Shown: one piece after another, positions 17,667 through 25,726 of the stretch
Layout of the letters: each line of letters opens with the position of its first letter
Numbering within the stretch: position 1 is the first letter of the stretch
Assembly (NCBI GenBank): GCA_000482145.1
Contig: AUXH01000098.1
Span: 1-41,268 of the forward strand
Length of the DNA stretch: 41,268 nt
Direction of reading: 5' to 3'
From: Strigomonas culicis
Taxonomy: Eukaryota > Euglenozoa > Kinetoplastea > Trypanosomatida > Trypanosomatidae
Made by a program: the position numbers and the translations under genes
Notes under the pieces: generated by a model
The model's database searches: none
Told to the model about the DNA's origin: nothing
The model's input: the letters and a program-made list of their open reading frames with translations, nothing else

Positions 17667-20378
17667 TCAGAGAAAACGAGCGCAGTTCTTTAGATCACCA
17701 AACGCGGCCGTGAGGTGACTCTCTAAACTACTCTTGGAGCGGCAGTCCATCTTTTCCAATGAGACCATGCCACTGGATGCATCTGAAGACATGTCAGCAG
17801 CCGATGCGTTGTGGCCTGTCACAAATGCAGCTGCCTGTTCACCTTCAATCCCTTGCGTGGGGCTGGAACACAGAAGACTCCCATCCTGCTGGACCTCCAC
17901 TAGACAGAGGTGCTGGCCCACGTGGGGGTTGCTACTGCGTGTGCACATCGCATACAGCGTATCGGTCCCAGCAGCCTCCCTCTCCTCCGGACGGGTGGCG
18001 AACAGTATGCAGACGCGCACTTGTGTCCGCAGCAGCAGCTCGAGCAGAGGCACGTGCCTGTTCTCCAGGCACACCACGTGTAGGAAGCGCTTGTGCGCGT
18101 CCTGCTGCTCGTCTGGGCACTGCGGCAGCACAAGGTCGCTGACCGCGCGCCGCACGTGCGCCGCCTCACCGCGGGCCGACCCCAGCGCCAAGAAGATGTA
18201 CGCCTCCGCCGCACAGATGAGGCGCAGCTCGACCGTCGCGCAAACCGCAAACAGAAACAGGCAGTCGGTGACGGAGCCGTCTGCCGCCGCACCCGCGCCG
18301 CATGAGCGCGAGAGCAGCGGCTGCATCACATCGTAGAACTCCTCGACTGAAAGCTCTCGCGTAAGCCGCCCATACGGCCGGCGCGCGCACTGCAGCACGC
18401 TCGCGTACAGGAGGAGCTCCAGCGCGGGCAGAGACGAGCATGCGTCGACGACGTCGCCGCTGACGCCCAGGCAGAGCAGCACCCGTGTCATTTCCTCCGC
18501 ATAGGATGCATCCGCGAGGGGGCGCACCCCCGCCAACACGCGACGCTTCCACGAGGCGGCGCGCAGGTTGAAGTTGGCGACGTCGCCCGTGCCCCACGCG
18601 TCCGTCACGGAGCGCCGCAGGAAGGCGTTGTCGTGCGCGGAGGGCGGTATGTGCAGCCGTGCGCCGGCGGTGCTCTTGCCGCCCATCTTAGAGGAGGTGA
18701 TGCTGGTCACGAAGCCTAAAATACCAGAAGGGGCGGCAGAAGATTCGCCCTGCTGCGGCCCGTACGCATTTGCAATTTCAGACACTGTGGACAGGAGGTT
18801 CAACAAGCGCATGCTCTCTGACATCGTGCCGACCTGTGTGGCAAAGGGCTGCAGCACGATCACGCTGTCATAAAAGTGTGACGGGTAGTCGTGAAAGGGA
18901 AGGGTCTGTGTCAGACCGTGCCGGGTGGCCTCTCTTCCGAGGGAGAAGAGGCGCCACAGGCCGGGTGACACGGACAGCTCCACCGCTGACGTCTTCATGC
19001 CGAAGTTCGTCTGGACGAGCACCACCAGCGACAGGGTGAGCGGCGCGCCTACCTCATGGTCGGGTACTGCCGTGGCGGCGGCGGCGACTGCCTCCCCGAC
19101 GAACCCTTCCGCCCGGACCAGACAAGGGTCCCGGTCCGTCACCTGCAGCACGATCTGCTGCCCGCCGCCCTGCTCGCGGAGGCACGTGAGCGTGGTGTTG
19201 TACGATAGGTGGATGCCCTCCAGCTCTAACCGCACACACGCGCCATGCACCAGAGAGCACGAGGCGCGCGTGATGGACGGCAGCAGCAGGTGCGCCTGGT
19301 CCGGGAAGAAGAAGTTGCGCAGCAGCCCCAAGTGCTTCGACGCGTTGAAGTGCTCCGCTCGGTCGCAGCCGATGGCCTTCAGCTGCACATCCGCCTGCAG
19401 TGCCAGCGTGTTGGACAGCACCTTCCGCTTCACGCTCACGTGCGCACCGAGCGGGGCGTTGGTGAGTGTGTGCTCTGTTGCAGCCCGCCTGCAGGGGGTG
19501 GTCTGCGTTGTGACCTCGCTGTTGAACACGCAGCAGTGGTCGCTGGGATCGTGCGAGCCGGAGTAGCTCAAGAAATTGCCGCTCAGCAGGCAGCTCTGCG
19601 TGAATCGCACGCTGTGCTGCGCGAAGAGCACCCGCTCGGCGCCGTAGGTGATGCAGAAGAGGCGCCGTTTGAGACTCTCTAATGAGTCCAGCAGCTGCAT
19701 GCCGGAGAGCAAGCTCTTCATCATAAACTCCCCCTGTGCGCCAACGCCGAGGAAGACAACCGTGTACTCCAGACGGTCGAGGTATTCCTCGATCCTGTGC
19801 TGCAGGGAGCCGATTGCAGGTTGCAGGCATGGTATGATGTACACGACATTGCGCTGCTCCAGTGGGAAGGGCGGCTCTGCAAAGGTAGACTCGACCACGT
19901 GTGCGATACTCTTATCCTTCATCACACACATGCCCTGGTAGCGCATGTCGCTCCCCGTGCTGGCGGCGAGTTGCGCGACGGTGTGATCATTGCAGCAGCA
20001 AGAGAGATACAGGCCATCGAAGATGCAACGGCACGACAGGGCGCCCTCCTGCAGCCATGGCATCCGCACATTACACTCCGCGTAAAAGGACAGAGAAGAC
20101 GACAGTGTGGGGGATGCGCTCTCCACGTTGGCGCTTGCAATAACCCGCACGTGGTACTCTTCCTGTAGATAGTCTAGCGGGAGGGCAATCTGAGTAGCCT
20201 CGTCACACGTACACGTTCTGTAGGTGGCATCGGACGTGCAGCTCCACTCCACAAGGTACGACCACGTCATCGCTTGTGGGGACGAGGACAACACCCGCGG
20301 CGCGGGTCGCGACCAGTAAAGGAGGGCAAAGGACGGGTAAACGGCCGCCACGCGCACCTGCTGGAATTCAAAACTCAT
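17667..20378 (-). CDS. Large FN3-like / class 3 lipase-like / VPS9-like multidomain protein
   Basis: 903 residues from the ATG at 20378; the frame upstream to 20432 begins with TTG. Residues about 6-100 fit a fibronectin type III domain (FALLYWSRP, YLVEW, LQEEYHVRVIASANVESASP). Residues about 176-285 resemble a class 3 lipase core: a helix, VVFLGVGAQGE in the place of the GxSxG elbow, then RLFCITYGAERVLFA in the place of the TFGxPRVG strand, then SGSHDPSDH. The nucleophile Ser is absent, so catalysis is unlikely. Residues about 620-755 have a helical pattern resembling a VPS9 Rab5-GEF domain (LELLLYASVLQCARRPYGRL ... VTDCLFLFAVC ... AEAYIFLAL). The C-terminal 150 residues are partly disordered. 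These assignments are tentative; if right, the protein would act in endocytic membrane traffic. Confidence 0.7.
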   Translation of the reverse strand: MSFEFQQVRVAAVYPSFALLYWSRPAPRVLSSSPQAMTWSYLVEWSCTSDATYRTCTCDEATQIALPLDYLQEEYHVRVIASANVESASPTLSSSLSFYAECNVRMPWLQEGALSCRCIFDGLYLSCCCNDHTVAQLAASTGSDMRYQGMCVMKDKSIAHVVESTFAEPPFPLEQRNVVYIIPCLQPAIGSLQHRIEEYLDRLEYTVVFLGVGAQGEFMMKSLLSGMQLLDSLESLKRRLFCITYGAERVLFAQHSVRFTQSCLLSGNFLSYSGSHDPSDHCCVFNSEVTTQTTPCRRAATEHTLTNAPLGAHVSVKRKVLSNTLALQADVQLKAIGCDRAEHFNASKHLGLLRNFFFPDQAHLLLPSITRASCSLVHGACVRLELEGIHLSYNTTLTCLREQGGGQQIVLQVTDRDPCLVRAEGFVGEAVAAAATAVPDHEVGAPLTLSLVVLVQTNFGMKTSAVELSVSPGLWRLFSLGREATRHGLTQTLPFHDYPSHFYDSVIVLQPFATQVGTMSESMRLLNLLSTVSEIANAYGPQQGESSAAPSGILGFVTSITSSKMGGKSTAGARLHIPPSAHDNAFLRRSVTDAWGTGDVANFNLRAASWKRRVLAGVRPLADASYAEEMTRVLLCLGVSGDVVDACSSLPALELLLYASVLQCARRPYGRLTRELSVEEFYDVMQPLLSRSCGAGAAADGSVTDCLFLFAVCATVELRLICAAEAYIFLALGSARGEAAHVRRAVSDLVLPQCPDEQQDAHKRFLHVVCLENRHVPLLELLLRTQVRVCILFATRPEEREAAGTDTLYAMCTRSSNPHVGQHLCLVEVQQDGSLLCSSPTQGIEGEQAAAFVTGHNASAADMSSDASSGMVSLEKMDCRSKSSLESHLTAAFGDLKNCARFL

Positions 20379-20674
20379 TTGGAGACGCCGCTGCTCGAAT
20401 GAACAGATTTGCCGCGATGCAGGGCCTTTCAAGAAGGAGCGGCGTTCGGTCGGTGCTTACTACAAGTGTGAAAGGAGAAAAGGAAAGGCACGTGAAGAGA
20501 TAGCGACCTATCATACATAGTAACACAGATTCATGAAGCCAGAGTTCTAAACCCCCTTGTCACTTGCCATTTGTTCGCTCGCACGGTTTGGTTATGTGTC
20601 TTTGACTGTTTGAATCTCTTCGCATAGTCTTTTTTTTTTTAATTCTCTTGCTTATTATGTTAATAACGGTTGTC

Positions 20675-23125
20675 TCATTCTCCGCTATGCGTGAGCAGCG
20701 GGTGCAGCACTCCGAGCGCGGTGCCTACCTCCAAGACGGTGCCGCGCCAGAGCGGTGTTTGGTCACTCCCCGTGCCCAGCAACAGCGGTACGCAGTGGTA
20801 CACCTCCAGGAGGGCCTCGTGGGGGAGGCCGACGGCTTCGTGGTACCACGTGTCGAGCGGGCTCCACCACGTCAGGTGGTGCTCGCGCAGCAGGTAGAGG
20901 TACCGCTCGAGGGCGCTGCGGAACAGGGCCATGTCCGCCCGGACGGCCGCGTGCTTGAAGAACGCAAACGCCCACAGCGTGGCGGCGTCCGCGTCCTGCA
21001 CGAGCAGCTCGACGGGGACGCTGTCCAGACAGGCCGCCACCTGCGCGTCGTCCGCGAGCAGCCGGCTGCGGAGGAGGCAGTAGGACACCCACTCGAGTGG
21101 GTGCACCGCCGCGGTGGCCTGCGCGCCGCTGGGGAGCGACGCCGGCGCCCCCTGCTCCAGCCGGTGGCGCGCGGCGAAGTGCTCGCAGCACTTCTCTATT
21201 GTCTGGCGCTCATCGAATCCAAAAAAGGAGAAGAAGTCCGACGACAGCAGCGCTAGACACACGCTGCTGTGGTCACAGGAAGCAGCGAGCGTATCGCGAA
21301 GGTGACTAAAGGAGGGGCGGCCATTCAGCAGAAATACATACTGCGCATACTGCAGCCAGACGGCTCCCTGCGCGAGCGGTGTATCGGCCACGACGAACGG
21401 ATCGATGTGGTCCGGCGCGAAGGGCTCTCCTTCGCGAACGGCCATTCGAACGCTCGACAGCGAACAGGCGGCGTCCACCGCCTCCAGCACGCCGTCCAGT
21501 AGGTCCTCCGCGCGACACGCCTTGCAGAACTCGACCTGCTCGCACAGGATGTTCTTAGCGCACTGCACCGACGTGCTGCGTGAGAAAGACGGCAGCACCA
21601 GCGGCACGTCGGAGAGCGCCGCGATGGGGACGTGGCTAATACGCTTCCCGTAGTTCATCGCGATGAGCAACATGCGAAGATTGTGCACCGCGGTGGGGAG
21701 AAGGCAGAACGTGCCGCCGTTCATGTTCGTGGCGCATTCCAGTAGCTGCATGGCGGCGACGCGACCCGACAGTTTTCGGTCAAGGAACACGGCCACGTAG
21801 AAGAAGAGAAAGGCGATGTAGCGGGAGGTCACGGCGCTGTAATTGGCATCCTCCAACATGTAGTTGGAGGCGGCCACCTGATTCGCAAGCAGCTGCGCGG
21901 ACTTGAGACAGGCGTCGCAGCAGTCCTGCGGCGGGGCGCCCGACTGGACCAGTGCCACGATGTAGTGCACGTGCAGGTGGGGGGAGGAGGGGAAAAGAGT
22001 GATCCCCGTCTTGGCCAGCCACAGGCGCTCCGCCGCATTCGTCGCGGAGGCCCGCAAGAGGCAGCGCCAGGAGACGGCATCCGGGTGATCCTGAAAGAGC
22101 CGCGTCGCGTAGAGCGACTGCTTCGCCGCGTCCGTCGAAATGCTTGCCCACGCCTGACGCTCCAGCGGGTGGCGGAGGTTCTCCTCCGTTGGCGGCACGT
22201 CGCGCGCGGCGTTCTGAACGACGTGCACCATCCAGCGGCTCTGGCCGGGGGAGAGGAACCCCCTGTGCCAGCCGGCCCTCACCATGAGCTCCGCGAAGTA
22301 GCGCACGGTGGGCTCGACGCCGGCGGCCGCGCCGCCCTGCTGCTCGACGGCCGCGGCGAAGGCGTGCATGATCTCGCTCACAACGCACAGCTCGGGCGCC
22401 TGGCAGGTGAAGAGCGCGAGCCGCTCCACCTGCTCGCGCAGCAGGCGCTGTACGCGGTCCGCCTGGCCCACGTGGGTGTACACGCAGCCCGCCAGCGGGC
22501 ACACGCCGCCGCGCGCCTGCGCCAGGAGGCACGGCTGAGCGGAGATGGGCTGCATCGCGACGCACTGCGCGCTGCTGTCCCACACGAATAGGGGGAAAAA
22601 GGTGTCAAAGAAAAGTTGAACTTCCGCGAGGTCTAAAGTAGAAGGTTTCGTGCTAAAAGAAAGAGGTAAGCTAAAGAGAAGCGTCTTGAGGGGGAATAAG
22701 GGGGTGCGCGACGGCGGGTGGGCGTCCGACGGAGGGGCAAGTGAACGAGAGCCCACGTACAGACGGCGCGTCGAGTTTTCTAGAAGCGCGCTCTGTGACG
22801 CGGCCTGTTGCTGAAAGACGAGGGAGAAGTCTTGCGCCTTCGCATGGGCCACGGCAAGCTCGCTGCAGGACTTTCGCAGCAGCTCCACATGGTTCAGCAG
22901 CTGGGCGATCTCCTTCTTCTTGTTCTCCATGTCCACCTGTATCGCCTCCGCCTCCTGTGCGGTCTTCACGGCCTCCTCATGCAGCAGCGCGACGCTGCCG
23001 CTGACGTCCGTCTGCACCATGTCGCGCACCTGGCGGCGCATGTCGGGGTGCACCCAGTTGGGGTCCACATCCGCACATGGGAAGGCTAAACGAACTGAAT
23101 TCTTGGTTTCCGCTGTCGAAGCCAT
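20675..23125 (-). CDS. Large helical-repeat protein with a CCCH-like motif; candidate ZFC3H1/Red1 homologue
   Basis: 816 residues from the ATG at 23125; the frame above it begins with TTG (23149). Residues about 45-115 form a coiled coil (AVKTAQEAEAIQVDMENKKK and onward). A Ser/Pro-rich linker follows. Residues 199-218 contain Cys199, Cys209, Cys214 and His218 in GVCPLAGCVYTHVG, close to the putative zinc finger of ZFC3H1 (C-x7-C-x4-C-x3-H), but with nine residues in the first gap. The remainder is alpha-helical with HAT/TPR-like units, for example DAVSWRCLLRASATNAAERL followed by LFPSSPHLHVHYIVAL. ZFC3H1 and yeast Red1 bind MTR4 and deliver polyadenylated RNA to the nuclear exosome. The assignment is inference from domain order; otherwise call it hypothetical. 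Confidence 0.72.
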   Translation of the reverse strand: MASTAETKNSVRLAFPCADVDPNWVHPDMRRQVRDMVQTDVSGSVALLHEEAVKTAQEAEAIQVDMENKKKEIAQLLNHVELLRKSCSELAVAHAKAQDFSLVFQQQAASQSALLENSTRRLYVGSRSLAPPSDAHPPSRTPLFPLKTLLFSLPLSFSTKPSTLDLAEVQLFFDTFFPLFVWDSSAQCVAMQPISAQPCLLAQARGGVCPLAGCVYTHVGQADRVQRLLREQVERLALFTCQAPELCVVSEIMHAFAAAVEQQGGAAAGVEPTVRYFAELMVRAGWHRGFLSPGQSRWMVHVVQNAARDVPPTEENLRHPLERQAWASISTDAAKQSLYATRLFQDHPDAVSWRCLLRASATNAAERLWLAKTGITLFPSSPHLHVHYIVALVQSGAPPQDCCDACLKSAQLLANQVAASNYMLEDANYSAVTSRYIAFLFFYVAVFLDRKLSGRVAAMQLLECATNMNGGTFCLLPTAVHNLRMLLIAMNYGKRISHVPIAALSDVPLVLPSFSRSTSVQCAKNILCEQVEFCKACRAEDLLDGVLEAVDAACSLSSVRMAVREGEPFAPDHIDPFVVADTPLAQGAVWLQYAQYVFLLNGRPSFSHLRDTLAASCDHSSVCLALLSSDFFSFFGFDERQTIEKCCEHFAARHRLEQGAPASLPSGAQATAAVHPLEWVSYCLLRSRLLADDAQVAACLDSVPVELLVQDADAATLWAFAFFKHAAVRADMALFRSALERYLYLLREHHLTWWSPLDTWYHEAVGLPHEALLEVYHCVPLLLGTGSDQTPLWRGTVLEVGTALGVLHPLLTHSGE

Positions 23126-23805
23126 CCTAACGGTGGGAGAGGGAATCAAAGGCTGAAGATCACACGTATAGAAATGAACAGATAGATGATCACAAAAGAG
23201 AGAAAAGGAGAGAGAGGGGAATTAAGAAACACATGCGCAGCACCAGTAAAAGTAACTTGAAAGAAGCGATGACATAAGGGTAGAGGAAGAAAGAACGAGA
23301 GAGAATAAACAAATACAGAGCAATTTTGAGAACGGAAAAGAAGGTGAAATAAATTCCAATACTGGTCTAACTACTATCACTACCGAAGTATCTTTTGTGA
23401 ACTAAAAAAATATAAATTACAAAAATGAAAAGAAATGAAAAAAAAATTACTAGAAATGAAACTAATAAAGTACACCTAATTATCTAAATAACTAATTATA
23501 TTAAGGTCAAGAGAGATTGCTTGTGTGAGGAAAAAAAAAGTGGTAAAAAAAAAACAGCTACTTATGACAACTGTGTGCCGAGTATCAAACGTGTGAAAAA
23601 CCTTTGCTCTATGAGAAGCAGTCACAAGGATTAAAAAAGGATACTATAAAGAAAGAAGAATACCTTTACGTCTGACTGTCAACTACACAATGATGTAGTA
23701 GCATGTATATATAAGAGGCAAGCTAAGTTGTAGAATACGGTGGCTGAAGCTTCGTTTAAGTGGGTGTTTTTTTTTTCTCTTTTAAAGGGGGGAGCGTTAG
23801 GCTTC
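23126..23805. other. Intergenic spacer, AT-rich
   Basis: About 0.7 kb between COX10 and the ZFC3H1-like gene. The part next to 23125 is purine-rich on the plus strand (23195-23225 and 23275-23310), a pyrimidine tract for the downstream mRNA. The middle is very AT-rich and repetitive in character; the right part is the COX10 3' UTR. No gene or RNA recognised. Confidence 0.6.
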
Positions 23806-24942
23806 CTATGCCAGCAGTGCCTTTTCCGTCAGCGGTGGCTCCTCCGCCGTGAAATCGGCGATGAGTCCGTTGACGGTATGCATCGGCTGGTAGTGGTTCA
23901 GCATGATCGCGCCCAGCATGATCATCAGATACACGTAGGAGAAAACGAAGCAGCCACGGCAGTGGCGCACCGGCGCCTGGTGAAACAGCACGGACTTGTA
24001 GATCATGCCCGCGTTAGCAACAGCCGCGACGGGGTAGTACCACGCGCCCTCGACAGGCATGTCGATAAGCGCTGGGACCGCCATTGTCAGAAAGGCCATC
24101 ACGAATGAGAGGAGGACCGCGTAGAAGGACGCGCGCCACGGGTTGGAGAAGGCAAGCATCTTGTAGCCCGCGGCCTCGTAGTCGCGTCGGCAGTGGAACG
24201 CGAGACCGTGAAAGTGGGGGATCTGCCACACGAACAGAAAGGTGGCGAGCAGCCACACCGGCGCCGAGATGGTGCCGCTAACCGCCAAGCCTCCCATCAG
24301 CGGCGGGATGCCGCCGACAATAGAGCCGAACCACGTGTTCGTCGGCGAGAGGCGCTTCAGCGGCGTGTACATGCCCACGTAGAGGAACCAGTTGAGCGCG
24401 CCCAGGGCGGCGGCGGCGGGGCTGAAGGTGGCGAGCATGCCCGTGCCCACGGCAAGCTCCGCGGCGGAGAGGAAGGCGGCGTTCCGGCGCGTGATGTGGC
24501 CCATCGGCAGCGGCCGGCGGCACGTGCGCTTCATGAGCTTGTCGTAGTTGACCTCGATCACCTGGTTCGCGGTGTTCGCGGAGCAGGACTGCAGCATGGT
24601 GCCGGCCGTCAGCGCCGCCGCGATGAGCGGGCTGCCGCCGTAGCCGATGACGTACCCGGCGAGGGCCGTCGCGGCCACGTAGGCGGAGAGCTGCGTCTTG
24701 CCCATCGTCGACGCCATCTCGTATGTGGTCGGCGCGCGCAGCGTCGTGGGGTGCTCGATCGGACACGGCATGTGCGGCGCCGTGCCGATCACGGGGCACT
24801 GCTCGCCCTCCACTAAGTTCATCTCCTGCGCGCGGATGGTGGGCGTGGCGTGGCCGTAGGGGCACGCCGTCATGGTGCACGCGCGCGCGGCGCCCACAAA
24901 ACGACTAATCGTCGATTTATGAGCGAAGGTGAGGCGCCACAT
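23806..24942 (-). CDS. COX10: Protoheme IX farnesyltransferase (heme O synthase)
   Basis: 378 residues. A UbiA-family prenyltransferase with about eight hydrophobic segments. The first Asp-rich motif is NQVIEVNYDKLMKRT followed by CRRPLP at about 126-146, the heme O synthase signature. The second conserved loop is WQIPHFHGLAFHCRRDYEAA, followed by GYKML. It adds the farnesyl group to heme b, the first step of heme A synthesis for cytochrome oxidase, in the mitochondrial inner membrane. The N-terminus (MWRLTFAHKSTISRFVGAAR) is basic and hydroxylated, a good mitochondrial presequence. The gene implies an aa3-type oxidase and use of heme, whether made or scavenged. The start codon lies about 100 bases below a clear splice-acceptor tract. 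Confidence 0.95.
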   Translation of the reverse strand: MWRLTFAHKSTISRFVGAARACTMTACPYGHATPTIRAQEMNLVEGEQCPVIGTAPHMPCPIEHPTTLRAPTTYEMASTMGKTQLSAYVAATALAGYVIGYGGSPLIAAALTAGTMLQSCSANTANQVIEVNYDKLMKRTCRRPLPMGHITRRNAAFLSAAELAVGTGMLATFSPAAAALGALNWFLYVGMYTPLKRLSPTNTWFGSIVGGIPPLMGGLAVSGTISAPVWLLATFLFVWQIPHFHGLAFHCRRDYEAAGYKMLAFSNPWRASFYAVLLSFVMAFLTMAVPALIDMPVEGAWYYPVAAVANAGMIYKSVLFHQAPVRHCRGCFVFSYVYLMIMLGAIMLNHYQPMHTVNGLIADFTAEEPPLTEKALLA

Positions 24943-25041
24943 GGTTAGCTATGTTTTAGTCTTCTTTTGATTATTTTTTTCTTTGATTTTAATATATGGA
25001 TTTTTTTTTATGTATATAAGTCACGGAATGCTAAGTAAATA

Positions 25042-25073
25042 CTACTGCTTAAAAAAAAAAGAGAGAAAAAAAG
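25042..25073 (-). promoter_or_regulatory. Spliced-leader acceptor for COX10
   Basis: Coding strand: a tract CTTTTTTTCTCTCTTTTTT and more T (plus strand 25051-25073), then AAGCAGTAG with three closely spaced AGs at 25042-25049. This is the clearest acceptor in the window. It lies about 100 bases upstream of the COX10 ATG at 24942. Function inferred. Confidence 0.55.
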
Positions 25074-25556
25074 CAAACTTTAACAAGGGTGTTAGAGTTT
25101 ACTTTGAAGGAGCTAGTATCCATGAAAAAGATAAGAGGAAAGAGTAATATGTATACATGATCAGCTGCTGTAGTACTGCAGGTTATTGTGAAGGAAGCAT
25201 GTATCACTGCCAGATGTGCATTTCGATATCACGCCGCAGTAAGGAAAAGGTGGGAAGTTTATTAATACTGGTATGAAAATACTAGATCCGACAAATCAAC
25301 CTGAACAAACAAATACAAAAATGGAAAACAGAATTAACGAAAATCAAAACAAAAAGGCGAAAGAGTTTAAAAATACTACTCTCTTATCATTCACCTCAAC
25401 TAGTGTTACTTACGAGCTCTTGACTTCATTTTATATTAAAGAAACAAACAAAAAACTAAACGATACTCATTAACGTGCACTTACTACTCTTTTTTTATTA
25501 TTATTATTTGAATACGACCTTGCTTTCCTCATTATTATTATCTCTCACCGCTTCTC

Positions 25557-25620
25557 TAGCTTTTTTTAAAAAAACACTACTTCCTCTAAAAAGAGGTCAA
25601 TGGAGATTTTTAAAAAAGCG
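25557..25620. repeat. Imperfect inverted repeat with nested hairpin
   Basis: The outer arms are T7A7 after GC (25559-25574) and T5A6 before GCG (25607-25620), roughly complementary. Between them CCTCT-AAAA-AGAGG (25583-25596) is a perfect 5-bp stem with a four-base loop. It lies in the 3' UTR of the V-ATPase gene. It may be chance in AT-rich DNA or an RNA structure. Confidence 0.45.
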
Positions 25621-25726
25621 AGAATACCTCTAACGAGATTATTATAAGGTCCAAATAAATTACAAAAAGAAGACCAAGAAAAAAAAAAGAGAAACCAACA
25701 AGGAATCTGAAGTGACATCCCTCTCG

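Larger units (their letters stand above)
24943..25726. other. Longest well-bounded spacer: COX10 leader plus V-ATPase 3' UTR
   Basis: Very AT-rich. It contains the COX10 trans-splice acceptor (25042-25073), a low-complexity middle part, and an A/T-rich inverted repeat near 25557-25620. The 66-codon plus-strand frame at 25273-25473 has the composition of an AT-rich spacer and runs against the transcription direction, so I do not call it. Confidence 0.6.

Noticed and set aside
25273..25473. 66-codon plus-strand frame
   Set aside because: Asn/Lys/Thr composition of AT-rich spacer, opposite to every gene here, no motif.
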